64,000 bases of DNA from an uncultured Sutterella sp. (GCA_900545275.1 UQYG01000013.1:1-64000), one strand, 5' to 3'; positions 33,402 to 43,247 are shown, counted from the stretch's first letter. A program made the numbers and translations. The notes: a model not told the origin generated them from the sequence alone.

Positions 33402-33797
33402 CCGGGCGGCAGGCCGCAAGTGCCCGCAGGCCTTCAGGAGGGAAGGGCGGCGCGGAAGAGACGAACTCGATTCGCGGATGCACGCGTCGACGTCTTTCGC
33501 AGGACGAGCCCTTTCTTCACGACCTTCGGGAGGACGACTCCCGTCGTGTCCGGAACGGATTCGAGAGCGGAATGCGGCGGAAAAGGCAACATTCGCCGCC
33601 GGTGAGATCCGTTGTCGCAGAGGGGTTGTAACGGAACGCGAAAAAGAGGAAAACTTTTTCACGAGCGCCGTGATCTCCTGAGGAGCCAAGAGTTTCCCAA
33701 GTTGCAGAATATGTGACGGGGAAAATCACGATTGAAAGTGATCTTGGAGGGGGTGCAAAATAAAAAAGCTTCTTTTTTCAAGCTTGAGGAGCAACTT
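33402..33797. other. intergenic and leader region of the second autotransporter
   Basis: Contains a possible sigma70 promoter (33732-33761) and a leader hairpin AAGCTT/AAGCTT (33766-33785) just before the ribosome site. From 33402 to about 33700 I see no gene. Confidence 0.5.
33732..33761 (+). promoter_or_regulatory. candidate promoter of the autotransporter
   Basis: TTGAAA (33732-33737), 18-bp spacer, CAAAAT (33756-33761), about 37 bp before the start codon. Confidence 0.45.
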
Positions 33798-36090
33798 ATG
33801 AAACTTCAAAACATGAGTAATAACCCTACCCCCCCCCTCGAGAACCCTAGACTCAGCTGACAGAGTCTCCCGCACCTTCGCCAAGTTGGCTTTGGCGGGA
33901 GCCGTCGCTCTGGCCCTGCAGAGCGCCTACGCTGAAAATATCACGGTCAATGAGGATCAAACCCACACAACCGACATCGTCGGTCAAGATGCTTCCACCA
34001 GTTTGACCAACAGCGGTACGATCACCAACAACGAAATCAGCATCAACGGCGGTACGTTTAATAACACCGGAACGATAGAAACCGGAACACTCAATCTGAA
34101 AACTCCCGTCAATGGCGCTGTAATAGGCGGCTCCATTACTGCCAATGAAGAGTTTGTCTTTCAGGGCGTAAGCGTTAACAATGGGTGGTTTACCACGGTC
34201 GAAGCCGAAGTTGTCGATACTCCCAAATTATCCATTCTCGATAGTGAATCAAGTGCCGGCACGGGGCTCCGCTTCACACATTCAAAGCAGTTGACGGAGG
34301 TGGATGCCGTATATGTGGAATCGCACGGTTACCGAACCGGTCTCTATCTTGTTGCCGACGATGAAAACAGCGTTCGATATGACGGCACGGTTACTCTCGT
34401 ATCGAAGGTGAATAAGGAAGATGCCCGCATTGAAGTCAATGCCGGTGCAGGTCAATCTGCAAGTATCTATGTCGACACCGTGGTGAGTGATGATTCCGGT
34501 AAGGGAGCTAGCAATAAACTGCAGACGACTCATGCTTCGGAAACGAGCCTTGTGTTCGAAGTCGGTCACATTATTGTGGAGTCGGGAAAACTCAATCTTC
34601 AGACATCCGGGGCCATGGATAAGACTGGCACGTTCCGCTTGAATGAAGTTACCCTCAAAGAGGGCGCTTCGCTTCGGGCGAGTGTGTATGAGTGGGAAAA
34701 TAAGGATCGCCCGGGAACATTCGATTCCACTCCGGCCTTGCGGCTCGAAGGTGCTCCCACATTCAATCTCGGCACAGGCGCCATGGTCGACTTCGGAGGT
34801 TGGAAAGAGGAGATCAACACGGATTGGCGTCCCGACCTCATCACCCTTGCTGCGGAGTCGATTACCATCAATGTGGAAGATTCTTCAAGCGGCAACCTCT
34901 TCATCGTGACGAAGGACAACCGCGAAACAAAGGCGTCCGACATCCGTGTTGTGGCGGCTGCCGCCAACAACACCGGGAATGCTGCCGCCGACCTGGAAAA
35001 ACTCGTCGATGTCGTTCAGACGAATTACAAAGACGAGCAGAAAAAGAATCATCTTGAATGCCTGCCCGACGTTCAGCTCGAACAAGCTGCCAACGACATC
35101 TTTGACGGTGCCGTCGGTGTGGTTGGGGCCGGCACGATCGATCCCGATACCGGCGACTGCATCAATTGCGGCGTGAAGGACATCCGTACGATCGACAACC
35201 CGAACGTTCACGGCATCGCCGAAATGACGGCGCTCGGACTCCATATCTGGCGCAACGAGATCGACGACATGCACCGCCGCATGGGCGATCTTCGCGACAG
35301 CTCCGGTCAGGCGAACGGCCTCTGGACCCGCATCTACAACGGCAAGGCGTCGTTCGGCGGCCAGTCGATCGAGAACAAGTACACGGCCTTCCAGTTCGGT
35401 TACGACCATCAGGTGTCACCCGGTCTCTGGTTGGGCGGTGCGCTCTCCTACACATACGGCGACAACGACTTCGACCACGGCGAAGGCGACAGCAACCTCC
35501 TTGCCTTCACGGCCTATGCGAGCCGACTCTTTGAAAACGGCTTCTACCTCGACTTCACGGGGAAGGTCGGCCGCATGAAGAATTCCTTCGACATCCGCGT
35601 GGGCGACATCCGCTCCTCGGGCGACTATCACACGAACGCCGTGTCGGTGTCGGCCGAAGCGGGCTGGCGCTTCGACTTGATGAAGAACGTCTTCTTCGAG
35701 CCGCAGGTTGAAGTCTGGTACGGTCACGTCTTTGACGCGCAGTACGAAACTTCGACGGGCGTCGACGTGGATCAGGCCTCGACCGACTCGCTCGTCGGAC
35801 GTGCGGGTTTCCGCCTCGGTCTCGAATGCCCGAACAACCGCGGTTCCGCCTTCATCAAGGCGTCCGTTCTGCATGACTGGGAAGGCGAAGCCGACTTCCG
35901 CTTCAGCAAGGGCGGCGTCGCTTCCCGAACGCTCACGGAAGACTTGGGCGGCACGTGGTATGAGTACGGCATCGGCGCCGACTTCAATGCGACCGAACAG
36001 CTCCATTTCTGGGCTGAGCTCGAACGCGGCGACGGCGGCGAAGTCGACACCGACTACCGCGCCACGATCGGCATGCGGTACGCCTGGTAA
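33798..36090 (+). CDS. phase-variable autotransporter, out of frame in this sequence
   Basis: GAGGAG and ATG 33798 open a frame that reads MKLQNMSNNPTPP, enters a run of nine C (33829-33837), and stops at TGA 33858-33860 after 20 codons. In the next frame the sequence continues SRTLDSADRVSRTFAKLALA into a signal peptide (AGAVALALQSAYA) and a long passenger, open to 36090. Losing one C (C8) joins the two frames exactly; C11 would also. So the gene is switched by slippage and is OFF here. The passenger is Thr, Asn, Ser and Gly rich; the barrel covers about the last 270 residues, with linker EIDDMHRRMGDLRDS and a terminal TIGMRYAW. The passenger function is unknown. An internal TTG start at 33886 is possible but lacks a ribosome site. 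Confidence 0.85.
33829..33837 (+). repeat. poly-C contingency tract (C9)
   Basis: Nine consecutive C residues 31 bp after the autotransporter ATG. Its length sets the reading frame: C9 off, C8 on. Confidence 0.8.
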
Positions 36091-36334
36091 GAGAGCCTTT
36101 TCTCTTTACCCAAGGCCGACGGTCCTTTGAAGTACGAGCCGGAGCGGGTAACCGCTCCGGCTCGACGTCTTTGAAGGCTTCGGATCGGACGCTCCCGCAT
36201 CGTCGCAGCCGGTCCGAACGCCCGCGAGTCACACGCGGCAATGCGCGACGGGCGACAGGTCAATCGCCGGGGCGGGCGGGAGGTCCCGCTGCCGGAAACC
36301 GACGGCGGGGCATTTGGTTTTGATCGGAACGAAG

Positions 36335-36376
36335 AAAGGCCGGCACGCCGGTCCGAAGAGCGGCGTGCCGGCCTTT
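36335..36376 (-). terminator. terminator of the 36771-36402 operon
   Basis: Thirteen-bp perfect stem AAAGGCCGGCACG (36335-36347)/CGTGCCGGCCTTT (36364-36376), ending in a T-rich stretch on the minus strand. Confidence 0.8.
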
Positions 36377-36401
36377 GGCGAAGTGTCACGCGGCTTTGCC
36401 G

Positions 36402-36758
36402 TCAGGGCACTTTGTACTCAAGATTGTGGCAATCTCCACAAATGTTCACGCCGGGCCTGTGTTCCTTGTGGCAGTCCGAGCAGGCGATGTCGATCATGTG
36501 GTTCCAGTGGGGATCCGGATCGAGGGCCTTCTTTTTCTTGATCGTCTCGGAGACCTTCTTCAGGTCGCCGTGACAGGCGATGCACTTTTCCGACTCGACA
36601 CGCGGCACCGCTTGCGGGTTTTCGTTGAGGTGGCAGCTCGTGCAGGTCATGCCGAGTTTCGAGTGGGCTTCATGAAGTTGAGTTTCCGCCGTGGCGGCGC
36701 CGGCCGCCAGGGCAAAGGCGGCAAATCCGACGAAAATTTTCGTAGTGACGGTCATCAT
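36402..36758 (-). CDS. periplasmic tetraheme cytochrome c
   Basis: 118 aa. Start at ATG 36758 (minus), followed by a second ATG. Sec signal MMTVTTKIFVGFAAFALAAG with AATAE cleavage region. Heme motifs CTSCH, CIACH, CSDCH and CGDCH; histidines in LHEAHSKLG, PHWNHM and KEHRPG are likely axial ligands. It ends NLEYKVP, almost the same tail as the cytochrome at 24860 (MYNYKVP), so these paralogues are closely related. Twelve bp downstream of the flavoprotein at 36771, with a strong terminator after it. Confidence 0.92.
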   Translation of the reverse strand: MMTVTTKIFVGFAAFALAAGAATAETQLHEAHSKLGMTCTSCHLNENPQAVPRVESEKCIACHGDLKKVSETIKKKKALDPDPHWNHMIDIACSDCHKEHRPGVNICGDCHNLEYKVP

Positions 36759-36770
36759 TTCTCTCCGGTC

Positions 36771-38255
36771 TTACACACGCTTTTGGGCTCGCTCGGCCGC
36801 ACTGCGTCCGGCAATGCGGCCGAATACCATGCAGCCGCCGAGTTGGTTGCCGCCGAGGTCGTCGTCGTACCAAATGCCGCCGGTGGATGCGCCGGCCGCA
36901 TAGAGTCCCGGAATCACCTTGTTTTCGTTGTTCAACACCTCGGTCTTCTTGTTGATGGCAATGCCGCCCATGGTGGAGCAGATGCCTCCCGCAACGGGAA
37001 TCAGGTAGTACGGAGCCGTTTCCAGGGACTTCGGAGAAGCCACCAAATAAGGCGGATTGAGTTTCGCTGTGGAACCGTTCTTGACGGCTTCGTTGTACTC
37101 GCGTACGGTCGCGGCAAGATTTTCCGGAGGGATGCCCGCGGCCTTTGCGGCCTCTTCGATCGTGTTGCCCTTATATACCGGCACGTTCAAACGGGCGAAC
37201 CGCTTGACGGCTTTGGTGAGAACCTGGTCCTTTTGGTCGGTGGATGCGTCGACGAGCATGAAGGAGAGGTTGTTGCGCGTGAGCTGTGCCACGGCCTTGG
37301 CGCGGGGCACCTGCAGCCACGATTCCTGCAGGAAGCGCCGGCCTTCGTCGTTGACCTGAATCCCGTAGCCGGTCTGCATGATGTTGTTCGGATTCGCCGA
37401 TCCCGTCGGCGTGATCGGTCCGGCGTAAAACTGATCCATGTTGACGAGCTTGGCCATCACGGAGTCGGCCATGCGGATGTCTTCTCCGGTGGTCCAGAGA
37501 GAGCCGCGCGAAACCAGACGGGACGCCCAGGCTCCCATGAACTGCGTAACCATGGCCATGTTGCTTCCGAAGCCGCCCGCAGCCAAAACCACGCCGCCCT
37601 TGGCCATGAAGTCGCAGCGCCCCGTGTCGGTGAGACAGGAAACGCCCAGGACGTGCATGTCGTCGTTGACGACGAGTTCGACCGCCTTCGTGTTGTAGCG
37701 GATGTCGACTTTCGCTTTGCGAAGTGCAGCGAGCATGTGCCGGATGAGCACGGCGCCGCCCCGAGTGTCGCCCGGCACGGAGAGCATGCGGGAGAGTTCG
37801 GGATAGGGGAGATTTTCCCAGACGTGGAAGTCAAACCCGTGGTCGGCCAGCCAATCGATGTCGGTACCGCATTCGTCGACGTAGGTCTGCAGAAGTTCGG
37901 GATCGGAGTGGTTCTTGGAAACCTTCATCATGTCGGCAAAGAAGGCCTCCTTCGTGTCTTCCGGATGATTTTTCTGGAAGCGGCTCCCGATGGCGCAGAT
38001 CCATCCGCCTGCGTAGATCGTGTTGCCCTGCGGACTGCTCATTTTCTCGAGCAGAACGACGTTGGCGCCTTTTTCTCGGGCTTCCAGGGCGGCGCACATG
38101 CCTGCAAAGCCGGCGCCGACGACCACCACGTCAAAATTTTCGGTGCGTCGTTTGGCGGGGGACTGAGAGTCCGCAGCCCGGGCGAGCGGCGTGATCGTCA
38201 GAGCGCCCGCTCCCAGTGCTGTGGACATGAAGTGCCTGCGGGAAAGTTCCTTCAT
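36771..38255 (-). CDS. Tat-exported flavoprotein subunit of a split flavocytochrome
   Basis: 494 aa from ATG 38255 (minus), with AGGAGATCTTCC upstream; a longer in-frame extension would hide the signal. Twin-arginine signal MKELSRRHFMSTALGAGALT, then ENFDVVVVGAGFAGM for FAD. C-terminal ICSTMGGIAI and GASTGGIWYDDDLGGNQ: the arginine of HGxNRxGGN is replaced by the acidic WYDDD segment. This is a strong sign that the substrate is not a simple dicarboxylate such as fumarate. Operon with the tetraheme cytochrome at 36402. Confidence 0.9.
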   Translation of the reverse strand: MKELSRRHFMSTALGAGALTITPLARAADSQSPAKRRTENFDVVVVGAGFAGMCAALEAREKGANVVLLEKMSSPQGNTIYAGGWICAIGSRFQKNHPEDTKEAFFADMMKVSKNHSDPELLQTYVDECGTDIDWLADHGFDFHVWENLPYPELSRMLSVPGDTRGGAVLIRHMLAALRKAKVDIRYNTKAVELVVNDDMHVLGVSCLTDTGRCDFMAKGGVVLAAGGFGSNMAMVTQFMGAWASRLVSRGSLWTTGEDIRMADSVMAKLVNMDQFYAGPITPTGSANPNNIMQTGYGIQVNDEGRRFLQESWLQVPRAKAVAQLTRNNLSFMLVDASTDQKDQVLTKAVKRFARLNVPVYKGNTIEEAAKAAGIPPENLAATVREYNEAVKNGSTAKLNPPYLVASPKSLETAPYYLIPVAGGICSTMGGIAINKKTEVLNNENKVIPGLYAAGASTGGIWYDDDLGGNQLGGCMVFGRIAGRSAAERAQKRV

Positions 38256-38777
38256 GGAAGATCTCCTGTTGAATGGCCGTAGATTGTTTGATTCATTCGA
38301 GAACAATCGTTCGGCAGGGGTCATTTCCTGTGGCAAGCTGTAGCCGGCGCTTATGCAAAGAAAAACGTCTGTAGCAGTTACCTTCCTGAAATGGATCGTA
38401 TCCGAGACGAAGGCGAATGGTGATGTTGATGCCTGTTGCCGGTTGGAATTAACGGCCTGTCCGAGAATACTCTCCGTTGGAAATTGTATTGCAATGGAAA
38501 AACATGTAATAGGGGAGGGTGGGGAAGCTTCTAAGTTCAAGGAGGTGGAGCGCCGCAGGATTTTTTTGGGATGTCATTCTTTTTGAAGTGTAAAAAACTG
38601 AATGAAGAATCTCTTCTTTCGTTACGCCACAGTCAAAGAACGATAATTCCTATTTCTGAGGATGAGTTATGTCTCTTTGTCGGGTCAGTCAAGCTGTATG
38701 AGTTTTGCGAAAAGCTTTTTCGTAAAATCCGAAATGCAAGTACGGGGCGATGGTTCTAACTGGTCGTACGAGGTTCT
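38256..38777. other. 522-bp region without a clear gene
   Basis: More AT-rich than its flanks. It holds the 5' region of the flavoprotein operon and the 3' region of the DcuC-like gene. CGAAAAGCTTTTTCG (about 38708-38722) is a small hairpin that could end the carrier transcript. Short open frames here have no ribosome sites or family resemblance. Confidence 0.4.
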
Positions 38778-40040
38778 TCAGCCGAAGTTTCTCAAGAGCA
38801 GCAACAGGACGAACGCCGACAAGAGGGGGGCGCTCGTCAAGCGCAGGATGCTCGACGAGCGGATGCCGCACAATTCCGAGAGTAGCATTGCGGCGCCCGA
38901 GTAGGGGGAGAGGAGGCGTCCCAACTGTGCGCTTTGCGTAACGAACGTTCCGGCGGCCAACTGTACGGACGGCGAGAGTGAGGGTTGCGCCGTCACCAAT
39001 TGGTTGAGAGCGTACGTAATGGCGTCGCTCGATCCGGAAATGGCGGAAAACCCGAAGGCCATCAGCCCGGATGCCGGCAACATGCATTCCCCTTCGGCAA
39101 AGGTCTGAAGGGCGCTCCGGAATCCGTCGATCTCTACGAGTCCGTCCGCAAACACCGTGGCGGAAATCGTAATGCCGAGAACATTGGCAAATCCTTGTCC
39201 CATCCCCGCAAAGAAGGCCCGAACAATCTGTGTGCACCGGTTCGGAGAAACGAGCGCGGCAAAGACGCCGCCGGCGAGCATCGCGCCGCCGATGCTGATG
39301 GGAAGGAGTTTTGGCGCCGCCATGGATAGGAAGAGGAGCGCGGGCGGGATCATCGGCGTGACCGCCTTCCAATTTTGGCACCGCGTGTCTGCGGGCCGCT
39401 CGGCGACGCCCGATGTGTCGCCGCGGTTTCCGCACTGTCGAAGGTCGCCCTGAAGCGCCGCAGTGATTTCGAAGACGACGATGACGACGACCAGGGCAAG
39501 GAGGGTGCCGGCGAAGTGAAAAGCAATGACCTGTCGAATGGTTGCGCCTGCAATTTGCGCCACGATTGCATTGTGCGCAAGACCGGGACTCAGCATGGAA
39601 CCGAAGGTGCCGAGTAGGATCGAAGCCGCGCAGGCCTGCGGCGAGACTCCGGCACGCAGCAGGAGAGGAATGAGCGTGGTCGCCACGGCGGCCGCCGCAC
39701 CGGCGCCGGAAGGCAGCGCGATGTTTACGATGAAGGCGATGACGGTCGCTGCGATCGGCAACAGAATACCGCCCTTTCTTATGGGGGCGGCGAGCCGCTC
39801 AACGAGCGCCGCGTCGCTTCCGGTCGTCTTCAGCACGGCGGCGAACCCCATGGAGGAACAGACCGCTTCAATCATCGGCGCGTTCGTCATGGCCCGCGCA
39901 AAGGAATCGAACGCAGCCAACGGGTTGCCTTGGACGGTAAAAAGAGCGAATCCTCCGAGCAGCAGACAGAGGCGCGGGTCAACGCGCTTCACGAGCAGCC
40001 CGAGGACGGCGATGCAAATCAACGGCGATAATGTGCTCAT
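38778..40040 (-). CDS. DcuC-like C4-dicarboxylate carrier
   Basis: 420 aa, almost entirely hydrophobic, with about 11-12 membrane spans. It resembles the anaerobic C4-dicarboxylate exchanger family DcuC: SSMGFAAVLKTTGSDAALVE, IVNIALPSGAGAAAAVATTL, GTFGSMLSPGLAHNAIVAQI and GFSAISGSSDAITYAL near the end. It could exchange fumarate-type acceptors with succinate-type products, feeding or draining the nearby reductases. It is divergent from a LysR gene with only 24 bp between the start codons, so promoters must overlap coding sequence. Confidence 0.75.
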   Translation of the reverse strand: MSTLSPLICIAVLGLLVKRVDPRLCLLLGGFALFTVQGNPLAAFDSFARAMTNAPMIEAVCSSMGFAAVLKTTGSDAALVERLAAPIRKGGILLPIAATVIAFIVNIALPSGAGAAAAVATTLIPLLLRAGVSPQACAASILLGTFGSMLSPGLAHNAIVAQIAGATIRQVIAFHFAGTLLALVVVIVVFEITAALQGDLRQCGNRGDTSGVAERPADTRCQNWKAVTPMIPPALLFLSMAAPKLLPISIGGAMLAGGVFAALVSPNRCTQIVRAFFAGMGQGFANVLGITISATVFADGLVEIDGFRSALQTFAEGECMLPASGLMAFGFSAISGSSDAITYALNQLVTAQPSLSPSVQLAAGTFVTQSAQLGRLLSPYSGAAMLLSELCGIRSSSILRLTSAPLLSAFVLLLLLRNFG

Positions 40041-40064
40041 ACGAATACTCGGGAGGATTCACGG

Positions 40065-41021
40065 GTGAAGGCGCGTTTTCGTTATGACCTTACGGATTTG
40101 GCGCTCTTCCTGGCGACGGCGCAGGAAGGCGGTTTGGTGAAGGGAGCCGAGCGGATGCACATGTCGAACGCTAGTGCGTCCCAACGGATTCAGAAGCTTG
40201 AGGAGGCGCTTGACGCAAAACTTTTCGTCCGACGCTCGCAAGGCTTGAAATTGACGCCTGCCGGCGAAGTTTTTGCAAGGAACGCCCAAACGATTCTGCG
40301 GGCTACGGAAGACGCGGAAACGGATCTCTGGGCCTTTACCAACGAACGCCGAGGCATCGTCACGATTTCCGCCAATTCCAACGGTTGCGATCTCGTTGCC
40401 GACCGGATTGCCGATTTTTTGATCGGTCGCGGCGGGGCAAAAGACATCAAGTTTCGAATGCACCAACGGCTCTCGAGCGAGGTTATCGACGACGTACAGA
40501 CCGGACGCGCGGACTTCGGCATCTGCGTGTGGAATCTTGAGGTCGAAGATCTCTGTCAGTTCGTCTTTTACGAGGACCATCATGTACTCCTTGTTCCGAG
40601 GGGACATCCGCTTGAGGGGGTGTCCAGCGTGAAGTTCCGGGAAACGCTCGATTATCCGCAGATCTGCCTCACCAGCGACCACGCTCTGCAACGGGCGGTT
40701 TCCTCCATTGCGTCGCTGCAGGGGTACACCCTTGATCCGGTCGTGCAGGTCAGCGGATTTGAAAGCGTCATCCGCCTGGTGCGCCGCGGTGCGGGTTGCG
40801 CCATCGTGCCGTGTTCAACCGTATCCGACGACAACGGTGCAACGTGTCGCTACCCGGAAATCAAAGCCATACCCTTCACGGATGCCTGGACAAAGCGCAC
40901 CCTGCGGTGCTTCTTTCACCATGACGAGCAGAGGCGCTCCCGAATCGCCAACGACTTTCTGCATCACCTCAAGGAAACTGTAGGAAGGGGACACTTTGCT
41001 TCGCAAGTTGTTTTGGATTAG
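40065..41021 (+). CDS. LysR-family transcriptional regulator
   Basis: 318 aa from GTG 40065, with GGGAGG 9 nt upstream. HTH at about residues 8-66 (LALFLATAQEGGLVKGAERM, then SNASASQRIQKLEEALDAKL). Effector domain 95-300 typical of the family. Divergent from the DcuC-like gene and 103 bp upstream of the flavoprotein-cytochrome operon at 41124 on the same strand, so it could control both uptake and reduction of the same compound. Confidence 0.85.
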   Translation: MKARFRYDLTDLALFLATAQEGGLVKGAERMHMSNASASQRIQKLEEALDAKLFVRRSQGLKLTPAGEVFARNAQTILRATEDAETDLWAFTNERRGIVTISANSNGCDLVADRIADFLIGRGGAKDIKFRMHQRLSSEVIDDVQTGRADFGICVWNLEVEDLCQFVFYEDHHVLLVPRGHPLEGVSSVKFRETLDYPQICLTSDHALQRAVSSIASLQGYTLDPVVQVSGFESVIRLVRRGAGCAIVPCSTVSDDNGATCRYPEIKAIPFTDAWTKRTLRCFFHHDEQRRSRIANDFLHHLKETVGRGHFASQVVLD

Positions 41022-41123
41022 ACGAAATAGCTTTTCAGTAAACGCGTAACGCTCCCGTTTTTCCGGGAAATATGATTTTCCTGTCTGCAGGCAATTCGTT
41101 TTTGACTAAATGAAAGGAAAATC

Positions 41124-42725
41124 ATGAACATCAATCGCCGTTCGTTGATCCGAGGCGTGACCGCCTCGGTTTTTGGGCTTCCGTTTGTAGCCGGCGCTGC
41201 GGAAAAAAGCCGGCATTGGGATGAAACCTTCGACGTCGTCGTGGTCGGTTACGGCGGTGCCGGCGCCTGCGCGGCGATTGCCGCTCATGATGCGGGGGCC
41301 AAGGTCTGCATTCTCGAAAAAATGAAGGAAGGCGGCGGCAATACGGCTGTCTCCTCGGGAGGAATTCTCAATCCAAACAACGAGGCGGAAGCGAGAAAGC
41401 ACCTGCGCGGTCTTTTTGACGCGTATCCGACCGACTTCGATGAAGCGTGCTTTGACGTCTTCGTCAAAGAGTCGATGAAATTGGTTGAGTGGATCAAATC
41501 GCTCAAGCCCGGTACCGAAATGCGCATCTACGGACACGCCGGCTATCCGCAGGTTCCCGGCGCCGATTCGATGGATAAATGGAGCGTATCCACCAAGGCG
41601 CCCGGGACGCGCCGCGGCGGCGGTCCGAACCTGTGGGCGGTATACAGCCACGCCGTGGAAACGGTACGCCAAGTCCCAGTGTATCTGGAAACGAGTGTAA
41701 AGCGCCTTTGTACGAACGCTGAGGGCGAGGTGACCGGCGTTCTCGCGGAACGCGCGGGCAAGACCGTGAGCATCCGCGCGAAGAAAGGCGTGATTTTGGC
41801 ATGCGGCGGTTTCGAGTTTGACGAGCGCCAACTCATCAACAGCATCAAAGGTTCTCCCATTTATGCGCTCGGCAGTCCTGGAAATACGGGCGACGGCATT
41901 CGACTTGCCCAGGCCGTCGGAGCCGACATTTGGCACATGATGGGGTGCAATGCCCCGCTCGGCATTCGAATCCCGGGGCAACTCGCAGCAGCGAACTTCC
42001 GCTGCAACTCGCCCGGCTACATTCTCGTCGACCGCACGGCGCAACGCTTTGTGGATGAAAAGTCCATCGAAGGTCACGCGGGCATTCTGGCGGTCGACAG
42101 CTACGACGGGCGTGATCTTCTCTTCAAGCGGATTCCCTGCTACGCGATCTTCGACCACAAGGGGCTTACGGAGGGCGGTCCGATCTGCAACTTTGCTTCG
42201 GGGTATTTCCGCCTGATCGAAAACGGCGGACACGTCTGGTCGCGCTCGAACATGGACGAGGTGGAACGGGGTTGGATCATTAAGGCCGATACGGTTGCGG
42301 AACTTGCGAAGAAACTCGAACTCGATCCCGATACGCTGTGCAAAACCGTGGACCGTTGGAACAAGGACGTGCATGCCGGCAAGGACACGCTGTTCGGCCG
42401 CGCGATCGAGAACAAGCTCGACAAGAGCAAGGCGGCCTATGACTACCTCTACAACAAGATCCTGAGTCTGCCGCTCGAGCAGGGACCGTTCTACGCCGTG
42501 AAGCTCTATCCCTGCCTCCTAAATACGCAGGGGGGACCCCGCCGCAACGCCAAGTGCGAAGTGCTCAATCCGTTCATGGAACCGATTCCGCATCTCTGGA
42601 GTGCTGGCGAGCTCGGCAGCTTCTGGGGACCGGTCTATCAGGGTGCGGGCAACAACGCCGAAAGCATCATCACCGGCCGAATCGCCGGGAAAAACGCGGC
42701 GGAGGCCAAAGATGTCGCCGCATAA
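41124..42725 (+). CDS. Tat-exported flavoprotein subunit of a split flavocytochrome
   Basis: 533 aa. AAAGGAAAATC upstream of ATG 41124. Twin-arginine signal MNINRRSLIRGVTASVFGLP, then WDETFDVVVVGYGGAGACAA for FAD. C-terminal LYPCLLNTQGGPRRN and GELGSFWGPVYQGAGNN match the signature of the gene at 23058, so the two form a subgroup with a reshaped active site and an insertion of about 30 residues (FGRAIENKLDKSKAAYDYLY). The last 14 bases overlap the cytochrome gene. Under likely control of the LysR gene at 40065. Confidence 0.9.
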   Translation: MNINRRSLIRGVTASVFGLPFVAGAAEKSRHWDETFDVVVVGYGGAGACAAIAAHDAGAKVCILEKMKEGGGNTAVSSGGILNPNNEAEARKHLRGLFDAYPTDFDEACFDVFVKESMKLVEWIKSLKPGTEMRIYGHAGYPQVPGADSMDKWSVSTKAPGTRRGGGPNLWAVYSHAVETVRQVPVYLETSVKRLCTNAEGEVTGVLAERAGKTVSIRAKKGVILACGGFEFDERQLINSIKGSPIYALGSPGNTGDGIRLAQAVGADIWHMMGCNAPLGIRIPGQLAAANFRCNSPGYILVDRTAQRFVDEKSIEGHAGILAVDSYDGRDLLFKRIPCYAIFDHKGLTEGGPICNFASGYFRLIENGGHVWSRSNMDEVERGWIIKADTVAELAKKLELDPDTLCKTVDRWNKDVHAGKDTLFGRAIENKLDKSKAAYDYLYNKILSLPLEQGPFYAVKLYPCLLNTQGGPRRNAKCEVLNPFMEPIPHLWSAGELGSFWGPVYQGAGNNAESIITGRIAGKNAAEAKDVAA

Positions 42726-43074
42726 GTTTGTGACGCGTCTCTTCACGTGCTTCGCGGTCATTGCTGCGGCGGGGGCGGCGGACGTTTCCGCGGCGGACAT
42801 GCTTGCCGACCGCCACGTCGCCAAAGGCATGACGTGCTCTTCCTGCCACGCCGAGACGCCGCCCTCAAAGGCTGTCAAGACGGAAAAGTGCCTGGAGTGT
42901 CACGGAAGCCTCGAGAAAATCGGAGAACGCTATGATGCGGCCAAAAACGGCAATTTGCCCAATCCGCACGTGAACCACAATTCCGAGCTCTATTGCGAGG
43001 ATTGTCACCGGGGGCATTCGCAGGGCGTGAACTACTGCGCTCAGTGTCACGACTTTGCGTACAAGATACCGTAA
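42712..43074 (+). CDS. periplasmic tetraheme cytochrome c
   Basis: 120 aa from ATG 42712, inside the end of the flavoprotein gene with GGAGG upstream, so translation is coupled. Sec signal to about residue 27 (MSPHKFVTRLFTCFAVIAAA). Heme motifs CSSCH, CLECH, CEDCH and CAQCH; ADRHVAKG, PHVNHN and RGHSQG supply likely axial histidines. The ADxLADRHxxKG opening matches the cytochrome at 24860, whose flavoprotein partner is also of the VYQGxGN type: flavoprotein and cytochrome appear to have diverged as a pair. Confidence 0.92.
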   Translation: MSPHKFVTRLFTCFAVIAAAGAADVSAADMLADRHVAKGMTCSSCHAETPPSKAVKTEKCLECHGSLEKIGERYDAAKNGNLPNPHVNHNSELYCEDCHRGHSQGVNYCAQCHDFAYKIP

Positions 43075-43123
43075 TGATTCGGCTGACGCGGGGTACGCCC
43101 TCGTCAGGATGGAATCTCTCCTT

Positions 43124-43175
43124 GGAAGAACTTCTCTTCGGACTTCTCTCCGAAGGGAGGTTCTTCCGCTTTTCT
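43124..43175 (+). terminator. terminator of the 41124-42712 operon
   Basis: Long stem of about 18 bp with two G-U pairs, anchored by GGAAGAAC and GTTCTTCC (43160-43167), then GCTTTTCT. Confidence 0.75.
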
Positions 43176-43247
43176 GTGGGAAGTCATGCTGGCCGCACGG
43201 AATTTCGTCTTTCCGACGGTGTGATGCTTCACGGCATGTTCCAGGTA

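Noticed and set aside
33886..36090. Autotransporter starting at TTG 33886 as an ordinary gene
   Set aside because: The TTG has no ribosome site and would cut off the first part of the signal peptide. The strong GAGGAG-ATG at 33798 and the poly-C tract explain the frame better.
38353..38586. 77-codon ORF in the AT-rich gap after flavoprotein 36771
   Set aside because: No ribosome site, no hydrophobic or domain pattern, and cysteine-rich by chance.
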